Shown: positions 26,990 to 36,790, counted from the first letter of the stretch. The stretch is DNA of 49,322 nucleotides from an uncultured Rhodoblastus sp. (GCF_903903185.1 NZ_CAIUXT010000157.1:1-49322), one strand, 5' to 3'. The notes: generated by a model not told the origin, from the letters alone. Made by a program: numbers and translations.

Positions 26990-27747
26990 TGGGCGGCGTC
27001 CTTTCTCAAATAGTGCAGGAAGAAGTCGAACGCGCTGTTGGTCTTGTTCTGGTTGATGGCGTTGGCGGGATCGACATGCTTGGGGCAGACCTCGGAGCAA
27101 ATGCCGACCGCCGTGCAGGACCATACGCCGTCCTCGCCGGCAATGGCGTCGAGGCGCTTCTGCTGGCCGCCGTCGCGCGAGTCGCCATTGTAGCGCTGAA
27201 GCAGCGCCATGGCGCCGGGACCGATAAAATCGGGGTTCTCGCCAAATTGCGGGCAGGCCGCGTAGCACAGCATGCAGTTGATGCAATCGCTGAAGGATTC
27301 GTAAGCGGCGAGCTGCGCCGGCGTCTGGAGATAGGTCCCTTGCGCGACGGTCTTCGGCTCCTTCGGGATAATGTAGGGATAGATGCTCTCGATCTTCTTG
27401 ACGAAGTCGCCGACGCTGACCACGAGGTCGCGTTCGATCGGAAAGTTCTTCAAGGCCTCGACGGTGACGGGACCCGGCGGGAGATTGCGCAAAAACGTGT
27501 TGCAGGCGAGCCGGGGCTCGCCGTTGATCATCATCCCGCAGCTTCCGCACACCGCCATGCGGCAGGACCAGCGGAACGACAAGGTCGCGTCCAGCGTATC
27601 CTTGATGGTCTGCAACGCCTGCAGCACCGACATGTCGTCGCTATAGGGCACCTGGAACGAGCGAAACGACGGGCTCTCGTCGGAAGCGGGCAGATAGCGC
27701 AGGATTCGTAGTTCAACGGTTTTGGTGAGCGTGGCGGCTTCAGACAT
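26986..27747 (-). CDS. frdB: Fumarate reductase iron-sulfur subunit
   Basis: A 253-residue protein carrying the electron path between quinol and flavin. The [2Fe-2S] site is CRMAVCGSCGMMINGEPRLAC; the [4Fe-4S] site is CINCMLCYAACP, with CP near KHVDPANAI; the [3Fe-4S] site uses CTAVGICSEVCPKHVDP. Length and motif order fit FrdB/SdhB; the anchor genes after it decide for FrdB. The ATG at 27747 lies inside the end of frdA (8-bp overlap) behind a strong AGGAGG, so the two are produced together. Confidence 0.94.
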   Translation of the reverse strand: MSEAATLTKTVELRILRYLPASDESPSFRSFQVPYSDDMSVLQALQTIKDTLDATLSFRWSCRMAVCGSCGMMINGEPRLACNTFLRNLPPGPVTVEALKNFPIERDLVVSVGDFVKKIESIYPYIIPKEPKTVAQGTYLQTPAQLAAYESFSDCINCMLCYAACPQFGENPDFIGPGAMALLQRYNGDSRDGGQQKRLDAIAGEDGVWSCTAVGICSEVCPKHVDPANAINQNKTNSAFDFFLHYLRKDAAQ

Positions 27748-29527
27748 GCGTCGCCTCCTTTTTCGATTCCAGCGCTTCGCCGAGTGCGCCATAAGCGCGC
27801 TCCCCGGGCTTCGATTTGGTGATCTTGACTGGCCCATAGGTGATCTCGGGCGACGCGCCCTCGCGATAATGGGCGAGGCTGTGGGCGAGGAAATGCTCGT
27901 CGTCGCGGGCCTCGAAACCGTCGATCCGCTGATGCGCGCCACGCGACTCGCGCCGCTCCAGCGCGCTATGCGCCATCGCCTCGGCGACATCGAGCTGATA
28001 GCCAAGCTCAAGGGCGGCGACCCAGTCGGTGTTCCAGGCGGCGGAGCGGTCCTCGATGGTGACGTTGGCAAACCGCCGCTTCAGTTCCGCGAGCTTGTCG
28101 CAGGTCTCCTGCATCTCCGAGCCGATCCGATAGATGCCGCAGCCTTTTTCCATCGTCAGCGCCATCTCCTTCCTCAGATCGGCGTGGCGCTCGCCAGCGC
28201 CCTTCTGGTCGCGCAACGCCAGCGCCTTCGCGGCGCTCGCCTTCGCCTGTTCCAGGTTCCGTCCGGCGTTCACGGCGGGCGCGCCCTTGGCGAATTTCAC
28301 CGCTTCGTCGCCGGCGACATGGCCGAACACAAACAACTCGGTCAGCGAATTCGAGCCCAGCCGGTTGGCGCCGTGGATGCCGACGCTCGAACATTCCCCC
28401 GCCGCGTAAAGGCCGGGAATCGGCGTGGCCGTGCGAATGTCGGTGGGGATCCCGCCCATCGTGTAATGCACCGCCGGCCGAACCGGGATCGGCGCATCGG
28501 CCGGATCGATGCCCATGAATTCTTCGGCGAGTTCGCAGATGAGCGGCAACCGCTCCTTCAGCTTGGCTTTCCCCAGATGACGCAAGTCGAGATAGACAAC
28601 CGACCCGGCGGGCGTCTCCACCGTTCGCCCCTTGCGCTCCTCATGCCAGAAAGCCTGACTCAGACGGTCGCGCGGCCCGAGTTCCATCGCCTTGTTGCGC
28701 GGCTCGGGCGAAACCGGACCAAGGCCGTAATCCTGCAAATAGCGGTAGCCGTCCTTGTTGACGAGATAGCCGCCTTCGCCGCGGCAGGCCTCGGTGAACA
28801 GAAGACCGGTTCCCGGCATGCAGGTCGGATGGTATTGCACGAATTCCATGTCGCGCAGCGGCACGCCATGTCGGAAAGCCAACGCCATGCCGTCGCCGGT
28901 GACGATGCCGCCATTGGTGTTCTGACGGAACACCCGGCCCGCGCCGCCGGTGGCCAGCACCACCGAGCGGGCGGAAATGGCCGTGAACTCGCCGGTCGAC
29001 AGCGAGAGCAGGGTCGCGCCCTGCGCCCGTCCGTCCTCGACGATCAGGTCGACGCAGAAATATTCGTCGAAGCGCTTGATCGAGGGATATTTTGTCGAGG
29101 TCTGAAACAGGGTGTGAAGGATATGAAAGCCGCTGCGGTCGGCGGCGAACCAGGTCCGCTCGATTTTCATGCCGCCGAAAGCGCGCACGTTGATGTTGCC
29201 GTCGGGCTTACGGCTCCAGGGACAGCCCCAATGTTCCAGTTGGACCATTTCCTGCGTGCAGCGGCTGACGAAGAATTCGACCACGTCCTGCTCGCAGAGC
29301 CAGTCGCCGCCATGCACCGTGTCATTGAAATGATTGTCGAGCGTGTCGTGCGCCTGGGTCACGCCCGCCGCGCCGCCCTCCGCCGCAACCGTATGGCTGC
29401 GCATCGGCAGCACTTTGGAAACGAGCGCGACGGTAAGCGAGGGGTCCGCCTCGGCCGCGGCGATCGCCGCTCGCAGGCCCGCTCCGCCCGCGCCAATTAT
29501 CAGGACATCGGCTTCGAAATGCTCCAC
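27740..29527 (-). CDS. frdA: Fumarate reductase flavoprotein subunit
   Basis: A 595-residue flavoprotein (E. coli FrdA has 602) that reduces fumarate to succinate at the cytoplasmic face of the membrane. The FAD site is ADVLIIGAGGAGLRAAIAAA; the covalent FAD His is in RSHTVAAEGG; other motifs are QYHPTCMPGTGLLFTEACRG, RPAVHYTMGGIPTD and SSVGIHGANRLGSNSLTELF. The start is a GTG at 29527 with GGAG seven bases upstream. With frdB, frdC and frdD it forms one operon of the E. coli quinol:fumarate reductase type. Its presence points to anaerobic fumarate respiration or to a succinate-forming branch next to NifJ. No FNR box could be read with confidence upstream. Confidence 0.95.
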   Translation of the reverse strand: MEHFEADVLIIGAGGAGLRAAIAAAEADPSLTVALVSKVLPMRSHTVAAEGGAAGVTQAHDTLDNHFNDTVHGGDWLCEQDVVEFFVSRCTQEMVQLEHWGCPWSRKPDGNINVRAFGGMKIERTWFAADRSGFHILHTLFQTSTKYPSIKRFDEYFCVDLIVEDGRAQGATLLSLSTGEFTAISARSVVLATGGAGRVFRQNTNGGIVTGDGMALAFRHGVPLRDMEFVQYHPTCMPGTGLLFTEACRGEGGYLVNKDGYRYLQDYGLGPVSPEPRNKAMELGPRDRLSQAFWHEERKGRTVETPAGSVVYLDLRHLGKAKLKERLPLICELAEEFMGIDPADAPIPVRPAVHYTMGGIPTDIRTATPIPGLYAAGECSSVGIHGANRLGSNSLTELFVFGHVAGDEAVKFAKGAPAVNAGRNLEQAKASAAKALALRDQKGAGERHADLRKEMALTMEKGCGIYRIGSEMQETCDKLAELKRRFANVTIEDRSAAWNTDWVAALELGYQLDVAEAMAHSALERRESRGAHQRIDGFEARDDEHFLAHSLAHYREGASPEITYGPVKITKSKPGERAYGALGEALESKKEATHV

Positions 29528-30407
29528 GGCGTGGCTCCGTTCACAGAAAGGATAGGCAGGCTAACAAGTCGGTATGCAAACACCCCGGCAGGCTGCCAAG
29601 GCCAAGAATCGCTCCCGGGCGCACAAATTCCTGCCCCGGCGGGAACCCGGCGACAGCTTACACGGGGCTAGGCCCCGCGCCATGGGGCGCCAGGTTGTCA
29701 ATTCGTCGAAGCTTAAGTAGTCCCGAGAGCAGGATCAGCGGGTGTTGCGCCCTGCCAGCAGGCGTGGCCGGCGTCCCCATCGCGACCGCCGGACAATCCG
29801 CAACGGGACGCCGCGAATTGGGGCGCCCGGCTCTCTCCGCGCCGGGCGGATGCGCATGCCAGAACACCAGCGTTAGAAAATCCATGACGGCTCCCGTGTT
29901 GCCTTTACGAGGCGAAACCTTCGATCGGATCAACGCACCGCCGATAGCGATCCGAAAAGGCGCAAGCGCCGCGCAATTGTCCATTTTTTTAACCCGGCCG
30001 GCAAAAAACGCGCGGGGTGCGCAATCCGGGCGACGGATGCGCTTTTTCCGACGCAAGGCCGCGATCGTGGACGGTCGCGTGGCGACCGGTTCTGGCGCGC
30101 GCGGAAATGCGCGCACGGGGTGCAATCAACGGAGCGCGCAGGGTGGTTGAAAAAACGTGAAAAAACCTGCATTTTTAGGGCTAATCGGAACGAAACTGCA
30201 TCCATTTCCGCTTAATTTTGGTTATTGACGTCGCGTTTTGACCCTTTCAGCCGCCCCGTTGTATTTTGCGGCGGCGCGACGCGGCGCTTTCAGGCTCTCG
30301 CGGGCGGCGCGGTCGCGTTTCGTCTGGGACATATCAAGAACGCTTTCCGTCCTCCCGATTACGCTTTCACCGCCCCATTTTCACATTTTCACCCGGCGGC
30401 TTTCGTC
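29528..30407. other. Gene-free stretch, possible small ORF only
   Basis: No recognised gene in ~880 bp between frdA and the end of pyrB. The best candidate is a 75-codon minus-strand frame (29658-29885, starting MDFLTLVFWHAHPPGAERAG) with GGGAG five bases before its ATG, but its Pro/Arg/Ala-rich sequence matches nothing I know. The right end (30150-30235) is more AT-rich. The frd promoter must lie in the left part. Confidence 0.35.
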
Positions 30408-31352
30408 CTACCCGTTCGGCAGGTTCCGCGCCAAAGCCTCCAGCACCGCCATGCGCACGGCGACGCCCATTTCCACCTGTTCGCGGATCAGGCTCTGCGG
30501 GCCGTCGGCGACGCCGGAATCGATCTCGACGCCGCGATTCATCGGGCCGGGATGCATGACCATCGCATCGGGCCGGGCGAACCTGAGCTTTTCCTCGTCG
30601 AGGCCGAAAAAGCGGAAATATTCGCGCGTCGATGGAATGAAGGCGCCCTGCATCCGCTCGTGCTGCAACCGCAGCATCATCACGATGTCGGCGTCGCGCA
30701 GGCCCTCCTGCATGGAGTTGAACACCTCGACGCCCATCTGGCCGATCCCCGTCGGCATCAAGGTGGAGGGGCCCACCACCCGCACCCGCGCCCCGAGGCA
30801 GGACAGCAGGATCAAATTGGAGCGTGCGACGCGCGAATGCAGCACATCGCCGCAAATCGCCACCGTCAGCCCCTCGATGCGGCCCTTGGCGCGGCGGATG
30901 GTCAGGGCGTCGAGCAAGGCCTGGGTCGGATGTTCATGGGCGCCGTCGCCGGCGTTGACCACCGCGCAATCGACTTTTCGCGCCAGCAGATGTGCGGCGC
31001 CGGCCTGGGCGTGCCGCACGACAATGATGTCCGGGCGCATGGCGTTGAGGGTGATCGCAGTGTCGATCAGCGTCTCGCCCTTTTTCAGCGAGGAATTGGC
31101 CACCGACATGTTCATCACATCGGCGCCGAGCCGCTTGCCCGCCAGTTCGAACGAGCTTTGCGTACGCGTCGAAGCCTCGAAGAACAGGTTGATCTGGGTC
31201 CGCCCGGACAGCCGCGTCTTTTTCTTTTCGACCTGCCGCGACACTTCGATCGCCTGTTCCGACAGTTCGAGCAGATGGAGAATGTCGAAACGCGACAGGC
31301 CCTCGATCCCCAGAAGGTGCTTGTACGGAAAAGTGGGGGCGCGACTGGACAT
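30408..31352 (-). CDS. pyrB: Aspartate carbamoyltransferase catalytic subunit
   Basis: This 314-residue enzyme joins carbamoyl phosphate and aspartate in pyrimidine synthesis. Motifs are [20 protein letters not shown] (carbamoyl-phosphate site STRT), [42 protein letters not shown] and [12 protein letters not shown]. The start is the ATG at 31352. In many alphaproteobacteria pyrC, plsY, dprA and topA follow in the same direction; here pyrB faces away from topA and none of the other three is present. Confidence 0.96.
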   Translation of the reverse strand: MSSRAPTFPYKHLLGIEGLSRFDILHLLELSEQAIEVSRQVEKKKTRLSGRTQINLFFEASTRTQSSFELAGKRLGADVMNMSVANSSLKKGETLIDTAITLNAMRPDIIVVRHAQAGAAHLLARKVDCAVVNAGDGAHEHPTQALLDALTIRRAKGRIEGLTVAICGDVLHSRVARSNLILLSCLGARVRVVGPSTLMPTGIGQMGVEVFNSMQEGLRDADIVMMLRLQHERMQGAFIPSTREYFRFFGLDEEKLRFARPDAMVMHPGPMNRGVEIDSGVADGPQSLIREQVEMGVAVRMAVLEALARNLPNG

Positions 31353-31542
31353 TTTTCAGGCTCTAACCCAGGCGCGGGTTGGCCGCAAGCGTCTGCCGCC
31401 TGCGACCAAAATTATGGCGCTCTTCAAGGACCATTTGACAGGAAGGCGGCGCTCGCCCATTTTCCGGCCCATTCCGGGCTGCCGCAAGGTCCCGCCCGCA
31501 CATAGGTTTGAGGCCGGTCATCCGGTTTTTCGGGGTCATCGC

Positions 31543-34431
31543 ATGGATGTCGTCATCGTCGAATCGCCTGCCAAGGCCAAGACGATCAACAAATATCTTG
31601 GCAAGAATTTCGAGGTCATCGCCTCCTTCGGCCATGTGCGCGACCTGCCCGCCAAGGACGGCTCGGTCGATCCCGCCGACGATTTCAAAATGCTGTGGGA
31701 AGTCGATGGCAAGGCCGGCAAGCGCTTGTCCGACATCGCCGCTTTGGTCAAGAACGCCGACCGGATCGTTCTCGCCACCGATCCGGACCGCGAGGGAGAG
31801 GCCATTTCCTGGCACGTGCTCGAAGTGTTGCGCGCGAAAAAGGTGCTCAAGGACAAGCCGGTCGAGCGCGTCGTGTTCAATGCCATCACCAAGGACGCCA
31901 TTCTGGAGGCGATGAAACATCCGCGCCAGATCGATGTCAGTCTGGTCGAAGCCTATCTCGCCCGCCGGGCGCTCGATTATCTCGTCGGCTTCAATCTCTC
32001 GCCGGTGCTGTGGCGCAAATTGCCCGGCGCCCGTTCGGCGGGGCGCGTTCAATCAGTCGCGCTGCGGCTGGTATGCGACCGCGAACTGGAAATCGAGAAA
32101 TTCAAGCCGCGCGAATATTGGTCGCTGGTCGCCCATCTGCGCAACCAGGCCGACGCGCCCTTCATCGCCCGGCTGGTGGGCGCCGACGGCAAAAAAATCA
32201 CGCGGCTCGACATTGGCGCCGGCGCCGAGGCCGAAGACTTCAGACAGGCCCTCGACAAGGCGGCCTTCACCGTCAAGTCGGTCGAAGCCAAGCCGGCCAA
32301 ACGGCATCCTTACGCGCCCTTCACCACCTCCACCTTGCAGCAGGAGGCGTCGCGCAAATTGGGCATCGCGCCGGAAAACACCATGCGCCTCGCCCAGCGC
32401 CTTTATGAAGGGGTCGATATCGGCGGCGAGACGGCGGGTCTCATCACCTATATGCGAACCGACGGCGTCGATGTCGCGCCGGAGGCGGTATCGGCGGCGC
32501 GGGCCGTGATCGGCAAGGAATTCGGCGCCAAATATGTGCCCGGCGTCCCGCGCAAATATCTCGTCAAGGCGAAGAATGCGCAGGAAGCCCATGAGGCGAT
32601 CCGCCCGACCGACATGTCGCGCCTGCCGAAAGATGTCGCCCGTTTCCTGCAGCCCGATCAGGCCAGGCTTTATGACTTGATCTGGACGCGGATGATCGCC
32701 AGCCAGATGGAATCGGCGCTGCTTGAGCGCACGACGGTCGAGATCGAAGCCAAAGCCGGAGCGCGGAATCTTGAACTGCGCGCCACCGGACAGGTCGTGC
32801 GTTTCGATGGATTCTTGAAACTCTATCAGGAAGGCAAGGACGATGAGGAGGACGAGGAATCCGGCCGCCTGCCCGCCCTGAGCGAGGGCGAGACGCTCAA
32901 GAAAGACAAGATCGACTCCACCCAGCATTTCACCGAACCTCCGCCGCGCTATACCGAGGCGACGCTCGTCAAGCGCATGGAAGAGTTGGGGATCGGCCGG
33001 CCTTCCACCTATGCCTCGACTTTGGGCGTGTTGCGCGAGCGCGATTATGTGAAGATCGAGAAGAAGCGCCTCGTTCCCGAGGACAAGGGCCGACTGGTCA
33101 CCGCCTTCCTCGAAAGTTTTTTCGGCCGCTACGTCCAATATGACTTCACCGCCGGGCTCGAAGAACAGCTCGACCGCGTTTCCAACGCGGAACTGGACTG
33201 GAAACAGGTACTGCGCGATTTCTGGACCGAATTCTCGGCGGCGATCGACGGCACAAAGGAATTGCGCGTCACCGAGGTGCTCAACAGCCTCAACGACCTG
33301 CTCGGGCCGCATATTTTCCCGGCCAAGGAAGACGGCGCCGATCCTCGTGTCTGCCCGGTCTGCGGCGCGGGCCAATTGTCGCTCAAACTCGGCAAATTCG
33401 GCGCCTTCATCGGCTGTTCCAATTATCCGGAGTGCAAATATACCCGCACCCTGTCCGACCGGGGCGAGAGCGCCGCCAAGGGCGTCGAGGGCGAGCGCCC
33501 GGGCGTCAAGATATTGGGCGAAGACCCGGCCACGGGTCAGGAAATCACTCTGCGCGACGGCCGCTTCGGCGCCTACATTCAGGAGGGCGAAGGCGAAAAG
33601 CCGAAGCGTTCTTCGTTGCCGGCCAATATGCAGCCTGAGAACGTGACGCTGGAAATCGCGCTGGCGCTGTTGTCGCTGCCGCGCGAAGTGGCGAAACATC
33701 CGGAAAGCGGCGAGCCGATCCTCGCCGGCATCGGCCGTTACGGCGCCTATGTCCAACACAAGAAAACCTACGCCAATCTGGCCAAGGATGAGAATGTGCT
33801 CGAAATCGGCGGCAATCGCGCCATTGATCTGATCGTGACCAAGGAGGCGGGCGGCGGCCGTTTTGGCGGCGGCGGCGAAATTCGCGCCTTGGGCGACCAC
33901 CCACAGGGCGGCGCCATCGCGCTCAAGGCCGGGCGTTTTGGCCCCTATCTCGCCTGGGGCAAGGTCAACGCCACTTTGCCCAAGGGAACCGACATCACGT
34001 CCCTGACGCTGGAACAGGCGACGGGAATCGTCGACGCCAGGGCGGCAGGCGCGCCGAGCGACGGGCGGTTGCTCGGCGACCATCCCGACGGCGGGCCGAT
34101 TGCGGCGCGCGCCGGACGGTATGGCCCCTATGTGTCATGGAACAAGGTCTTCGCCACCCTGCCGAAATCGATGACGCTGGAAAGCGTGACCATCGAGGAG
34201 GCGATCAGGCTGATTGAGGACAAGATCGCCTCGGGCGGCGGCAAGCCGGGCAAGAAACCGGCGACGAAGAAGACGACCGCGAAAAAAGCCCCGGCCAGGA
34301 AGGCGACGGATAAGACAATCCCCAAGAGGACTGCGGCCAACAAGAAGATCGAAGAAAACGACGAGACGCCTTTCAAGGGCGGCGTCCCGGCAAAAAAAAC
34401 GGCGCTCAAAAAGCCCGCTGCAAAGAAATAG
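31543..34431 (+). CDS. topA: DNA topoisomerase I
   Basis: A 962-residue type IA topoisomerase that relaxes negative supercoils. The start MDVVIVESPAKAKTINKYLG at 31543 is the usual one; the frame is open far upstream but antisense to pyrB there. The TOPRIM part contains DPDREGEAISWH. The catalytic Tyr is residue 303 in LITYMRTDG. RPSTYASTLG follows in the core. After the core come one CPVCG...GCSNYPEC zinc ribbon and several topoisomerase C-terminal repeats (LGDHPQGGAIALKAGRFGPY, LGDHPDGGPIAARAGRYGPY), then a ~60-residue Lys/Ala-rich tail likely to bind DNA. It is divergent from pyrB with a 190-bp shared gap. Confidence 0.97.
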   Translation: MDVVIVESPAKAKTINKYLGKNFEVIASFGHVRDLPAKDGSVDPADDFKMLWEVDGKAGKRLSDIAALVKNADRIVLATDPDREGEAISWHVLEVLRAKKVLKDKPVERVVFNAITKDAILEAMKHPRQIDVSLVEAYLARRALDYLVGFNLSPVLWRKLPGARSAGRVQSVALRLVCDRELEIEKFKPREYWSLVAHLRNQADAPFIARLVGADGKKITRLDIGAGAEAEDFRQALDKAAFTVKSVEAKPAKRHPYAPFTTSTLQQEASRKLGIAPENTMRLAQRLYEGVDIGGETAGLITYMRTDGVDVAPEAVSAARAVIGKEFGAKYVPGVPRKYLVKAKNAQEAHEAIRPTDMSRLPKDVARFLQPDQARLYDLIWTRMIASQMESALLERTTVEIEAKAGARNLELRATGQVVRFDGFLKLYQEGKDDEEDEESGRLPALSEGETLKKDKIDSTQHFTEPPPRYTEATLVKRMEELGIGRPSTYASTLGVLRERDYVKIEKKRLVPEDKGRLVTAFLESFFGRYVQYDFTAGLEEQLDRVSNAELDWKQVLRDFWTEFSAAIDGTKELRVTEVLNSLNDLLGPHIFPAKEDGADPRVCPVCGAGQLSLKLGKFGAFIGCSNYPECKYTRTLSDRGESAAKGVEGERPGVKILGEDPATGQEITLRDGRFGAYIQEGEGEKPKRSSLPANMQPENVTLEIALALLSLPREVAKHPESGEPILAGIGRYGAYVQHKKTYANLAKDENVLEIGGNRAIDLIVTKEAGGGRFGGGGEIRALGDHPQGGAIALKAGRFGPYLAWGKVNATLPKGTDITSLTLEQATGIVDARAAGAPSDGRLLGDHPDGGPIAARAGRYGPYVSWNKVFATLPKSMTLESVTIEEAIRLIEDKIASGGGKPGKKPATKKTTAKKAPARKATDKTIPKRTAANKKIEENDETPFKGGVPAKKTALKKPAAKK

Positions 34432-34801
34432 TCTCCTGTCGGAATTAAACCAGGTCTTCCTGATCGCGTCGGCGGCGCCCGATCATGCCGGCGGCATGAA
34501 GTGCGAGAACGGTTCCGCGGCGTCCGGGGACGCTCCGCTCGCGGCGCAACTTCGATTGCCTTGCTTGATTTTTTTACGTTTCCGAACTGTCAGGCTTCCA
34601 AAATAGTTTTTTCTGGCGTTAGAATGTTTGGCGTTGAAAGTTCTTTCTATTCGCCCCGGGAAACGAAATCGGAACTGTACGGTTAAGGTTGACGAAAGCG
34701 GCGTCGGGCTGGCGACCATTCCCTCCCTGGCGAAGCGGCCTTGCAAGCGCGGCGATCAAGCCCAATTGCGTTTTGACTGGAAAATTTTGGGAGGGTGCGT
34801 C
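34432..34801. other. Intergenic stretch between topA and the L,D-transpeptidase gene
   Basis: No gene seen. A small hairpin (CATGCC / GGCATG) lies at about 34484-34498, and the DNA at 34565-34680 is AT-rich, as expected for a promoter of the downstream L,D-transpeptidase gene. Confidence 0.4.
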
Positions 34802-35404
34802 ATGCGTTCGATTTTGAGCCTCTGTCGCGCCGCGAGCGTTTTTTTCGCGCTCACCGCTGTGGCGCAAGGCAAAGTATATATTCACGTCGACATTTCATCG
34901 CAGCGCATGCACGTCAGGTCGGACAGCGGACAGAGCTACAATTGGGCGATCTCGTCGGCGCGTTCGGGATTTTACACCCCGCGCGGCGCCTATCGTCCGA
35001 CCAGCCTGCAAGTCATGCACCGCTCGCGCAAATATCATAATTCGCCGATGCCACATTCGATCTTCTTTGCGGGCGGCTATGCCATTCACGGCACTTACGA
35101 GACCCGATCGCTTGGGCGGCCCGCCTCGCATGGCTGCATTCGCCTGTCGCCGGGCGCAGCCGCGAAACTGTTTTCGATGGTGAAGGCCCAAGGCGCCTCG
35201 ATCAGCATCACCGGTTCCTCGAGCGGCGTCCATTACGCCCGGGCGCATCATCGCCATGCTTCGCGCTATGCGATCGCCCGCCCCCACAATCATGCCTCGG
35301 CCCTCGCCTATGGCCTGGAACGCCGCTCATCTTCGAGCGTTCGTCATTGGCAGCTCAATCCGGGTCAAATCAATTCGGGACGGGTCAATCCGGCGGAATA
35401 CTGA
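34802..35404 (+). CDS. Small L,D-transpeptidase (YkuD family)
   Basis: A 200-residue exported enzyme that makes 3-3 peptidoglycan cross-links or attaches proteins to the wall. Residues 1-22 form a signal peptide (MRSILSLCRAASVFFALTAV). The YkuD domain covers ~24-135, with the catalytic pattern YAIHGT (His96) and SHGCIRL (Cys112). The C-terminal 65 residues are His/Ser/Arg-rich and probably disordered. The start was placed at 34802, after GGGAGGG; the open frame extends further upstream without a start signal. A GCGC-TGGG-GCGC stem followed by TTTTT just after the stop (35405-35423) may end the transcript. Confidence 0.9.
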   Translation: MRSILSLCRAASVFFALTAVAQGKVYIHVDISSQRMHVRSDSGQSYNWAISSARSGFYTPRGAYRPTSLQVMHRSRKYHNSPMPHSIFFAGGYAIHGTYETRSLGRPASHGCIRLSPGAAAKLFSMVKAQGASISITGSSSGVHYARAHHRHASRYAIARPHNHASALAYGLERRSSSSVRHWQLNPGQINSGRVNPAEY

Positions 35405-35689
35405 AGCGCTGGGGCGCCTTTTTGCTTCCGATGCAAAAAAGTCCGAATCGTTGGCAATCCCGGCGTTTTCTTTGGCTGACCGCCGTAGCGGAATGACAGG
35501 CGATTTCTGCCCGATCGCGGTCACCAGCGAATGGGGCTGCGATGTTGGCGCAAGTCATCGGCGAAAGCGGCGCAAGGCGTCAAAGCCAAGTCGGGACATT
35601 AAACCAGCCGGCGATCCGTTTCTGCAAGAGGCCATTTTCTCCTCATTTCTTTCACGCGTTTCATCCCTGCGGAACAACAGGAGGGTGGG

Positions 35690-35866
35690 ATCGCCGCGCG
35701 TCGCTTCCGGGACGCGAGGCGAATGCCCGAATGTCGCCGCGGACGTTTCGGGATCTAAAGTCGCGCAATTCTTTTTGCAGTTCTTGCCGCAGGCAATCTC
35801 GGCCCGGCCGAGCGCATTTTCCGCGTCCTTGCCCTTGCGTGCCTTCGGCCGCACTCCGAAGAAGGC
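35690..35866 (-). pseudogene. Degenerate fragment of a second glyA
   Basis: The minus strand reads RPKARKGKDAENALGRAEIA followed by CGKN and, after a short insertion, LDPET. This matches the intact GlyA encoded 1.2 kb away: [29 protein letters not shown]. At DNA level similarity continues past that point (ACATTCGGGCATTCGCCTCG against ACTTCGGGCATTCGTCTGGG) but in another frame, so indels are present. Only about 55 codons near GlyA residues 338-390 are recognisable, with no start, PLP lysine or ends. It is a decayed duplicate fragment, not a gene. Confidence 0.75.
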
Positions 35867-36165
35867 AAGTTATTGTACTAATGAAATAAACTTTCATGCA
35901 CAGAAGATCGAAACGACATCGGCAGCGTCTTCAGGCAGTGTCGCATCTCTAACCGTGACGACACCACAGGTGATTGTTTTTAAAAAGCAAAACACCTTGG
36001 CGCCCAATCCTCTGCGATTAGGAGCCTGCGTAGCATTCTTGCGGCGCATTTCCGCCTGGTTGACTTTGGATCTGGTTGACTTATCTTAAAAGAGAAAACC
36101 CTGAGGCGCTCGCATGGTTTTATTGTTCTGAATCTTCACAAAGCCAAAAATCTGCGGAGGAAAAC
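35867..36165. other. AT-richer upstream region of the PEP-CTERM gene
   Basis: About 300 bp with lower GC than the surroundings (for example AAATAAACTTTCATG near 35885 and TTATCTTAAAAGAGAAAA near 36083). It probably holds the promoter of the PEP-CTERM protein gene; no gene is seen. Confidence 0.4.
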
Positions 36166-36780
36166 ATGATCAGGAACTCAGTGAAGCGCAAAGCCGCTCT
36201 CGCGACAAGCATTGCATTGGCGACGATGATTCTCGGCGTCGGCGCTTCCTCGGCCTCGGTCATCACCTATAATGTCAATCAATTCTTCGGCGGCGGCAGC
36301 GTGGTTGGAACGCTGACGACCAACGGGAATCTGGGGACCATCAACTATTTCGACATTACATCGTTCAGCCTTCAATTGAACGGGATTGGCTCCTCCTTTC
36401 ATATTGCAAGCACCGATCCCACCGGAGTGATCTGGGGAGGTGGCGCCGACATCACGGCTTCCTTGCAAAACCTAAAGTTCAATTTCAGCGCTTCAGATAA
36501 TGGCTTTCTGGTATTTCAGGACGGCTTTTCGTCGGGCAACCATTATTATTGCCTGGCCGCGTCAAGCGGCGCCTGCCTGCAGGGCCAAAGCAACGTTCCC
36601 GATCATTATATCGACGCCAGTGCGGTAATTGTCCCCACGAGCGGGCAACAGATTTTCGCGACAGCCGCGGTTCCTGAACCCGCAACCTGGGGTTTGATGC
36701 TGCTCGGCTTCTCCGCCCTCGGCTTTGCCGGATATCGTCGTCGAGCGATGACCGGGTCGTCGGCCCCCCGGTCCGCGTGA
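36166..36780 (+). CDS. PEP-CTERM exported protein
   Basis: A 204-residue protein with a signal peptide (ATSIALATMILGVGASSASV) and a C-terminal sorting tail AVPEPATWGLMLLGFSALGF followed by AGYRRR, the hallmark of PEP-CTERM proteins cut and anchored by an exosortase. The tail runs on 11 residues past the Arg cluster, longer than usual. The middle is Gly/Asn/Ser-rich, as in secreted beta proteins. The ATG at 36166 follows GGAGG by five bases. No exosortase gene is in the window. An inverted repeat follows at 36791-36826. Confidence 0.88.
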   Translation: MIRNSVKRKAALATSIALATMILGVGASSASVITYNVNQFFGGGSVVGTLTTNGNLGTINYFDITSFSLQLNGIGSSFHIASTDPTGVIWGGGADITASLQNLKFNFSASDNGFLVFQDGFSSGNHYYCLAASSGACLQGQSNVPDHYIDASAVIVPTSGQQIFATAAVPEPATWGLMLLGFSALGFAGYRRRAMTGSSAPRSA

Positions 36781-36790
36781 CCCTCAGCGG

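Noticed and set aside
29690-29710. A TTGTCAATTCGTCGAA sequence considered as an FNR-type site before frdA
   Set aside because: The half-sites do not match TTGAT-N4-ATCAA, and it lies more than 160 bp from the start codon.
30238-31542. Upstream extension of the topA frame by 435 codons
   Set aside because: It runs antisense through pyrB; TopA homology starts exactly at the ATG at 31543.
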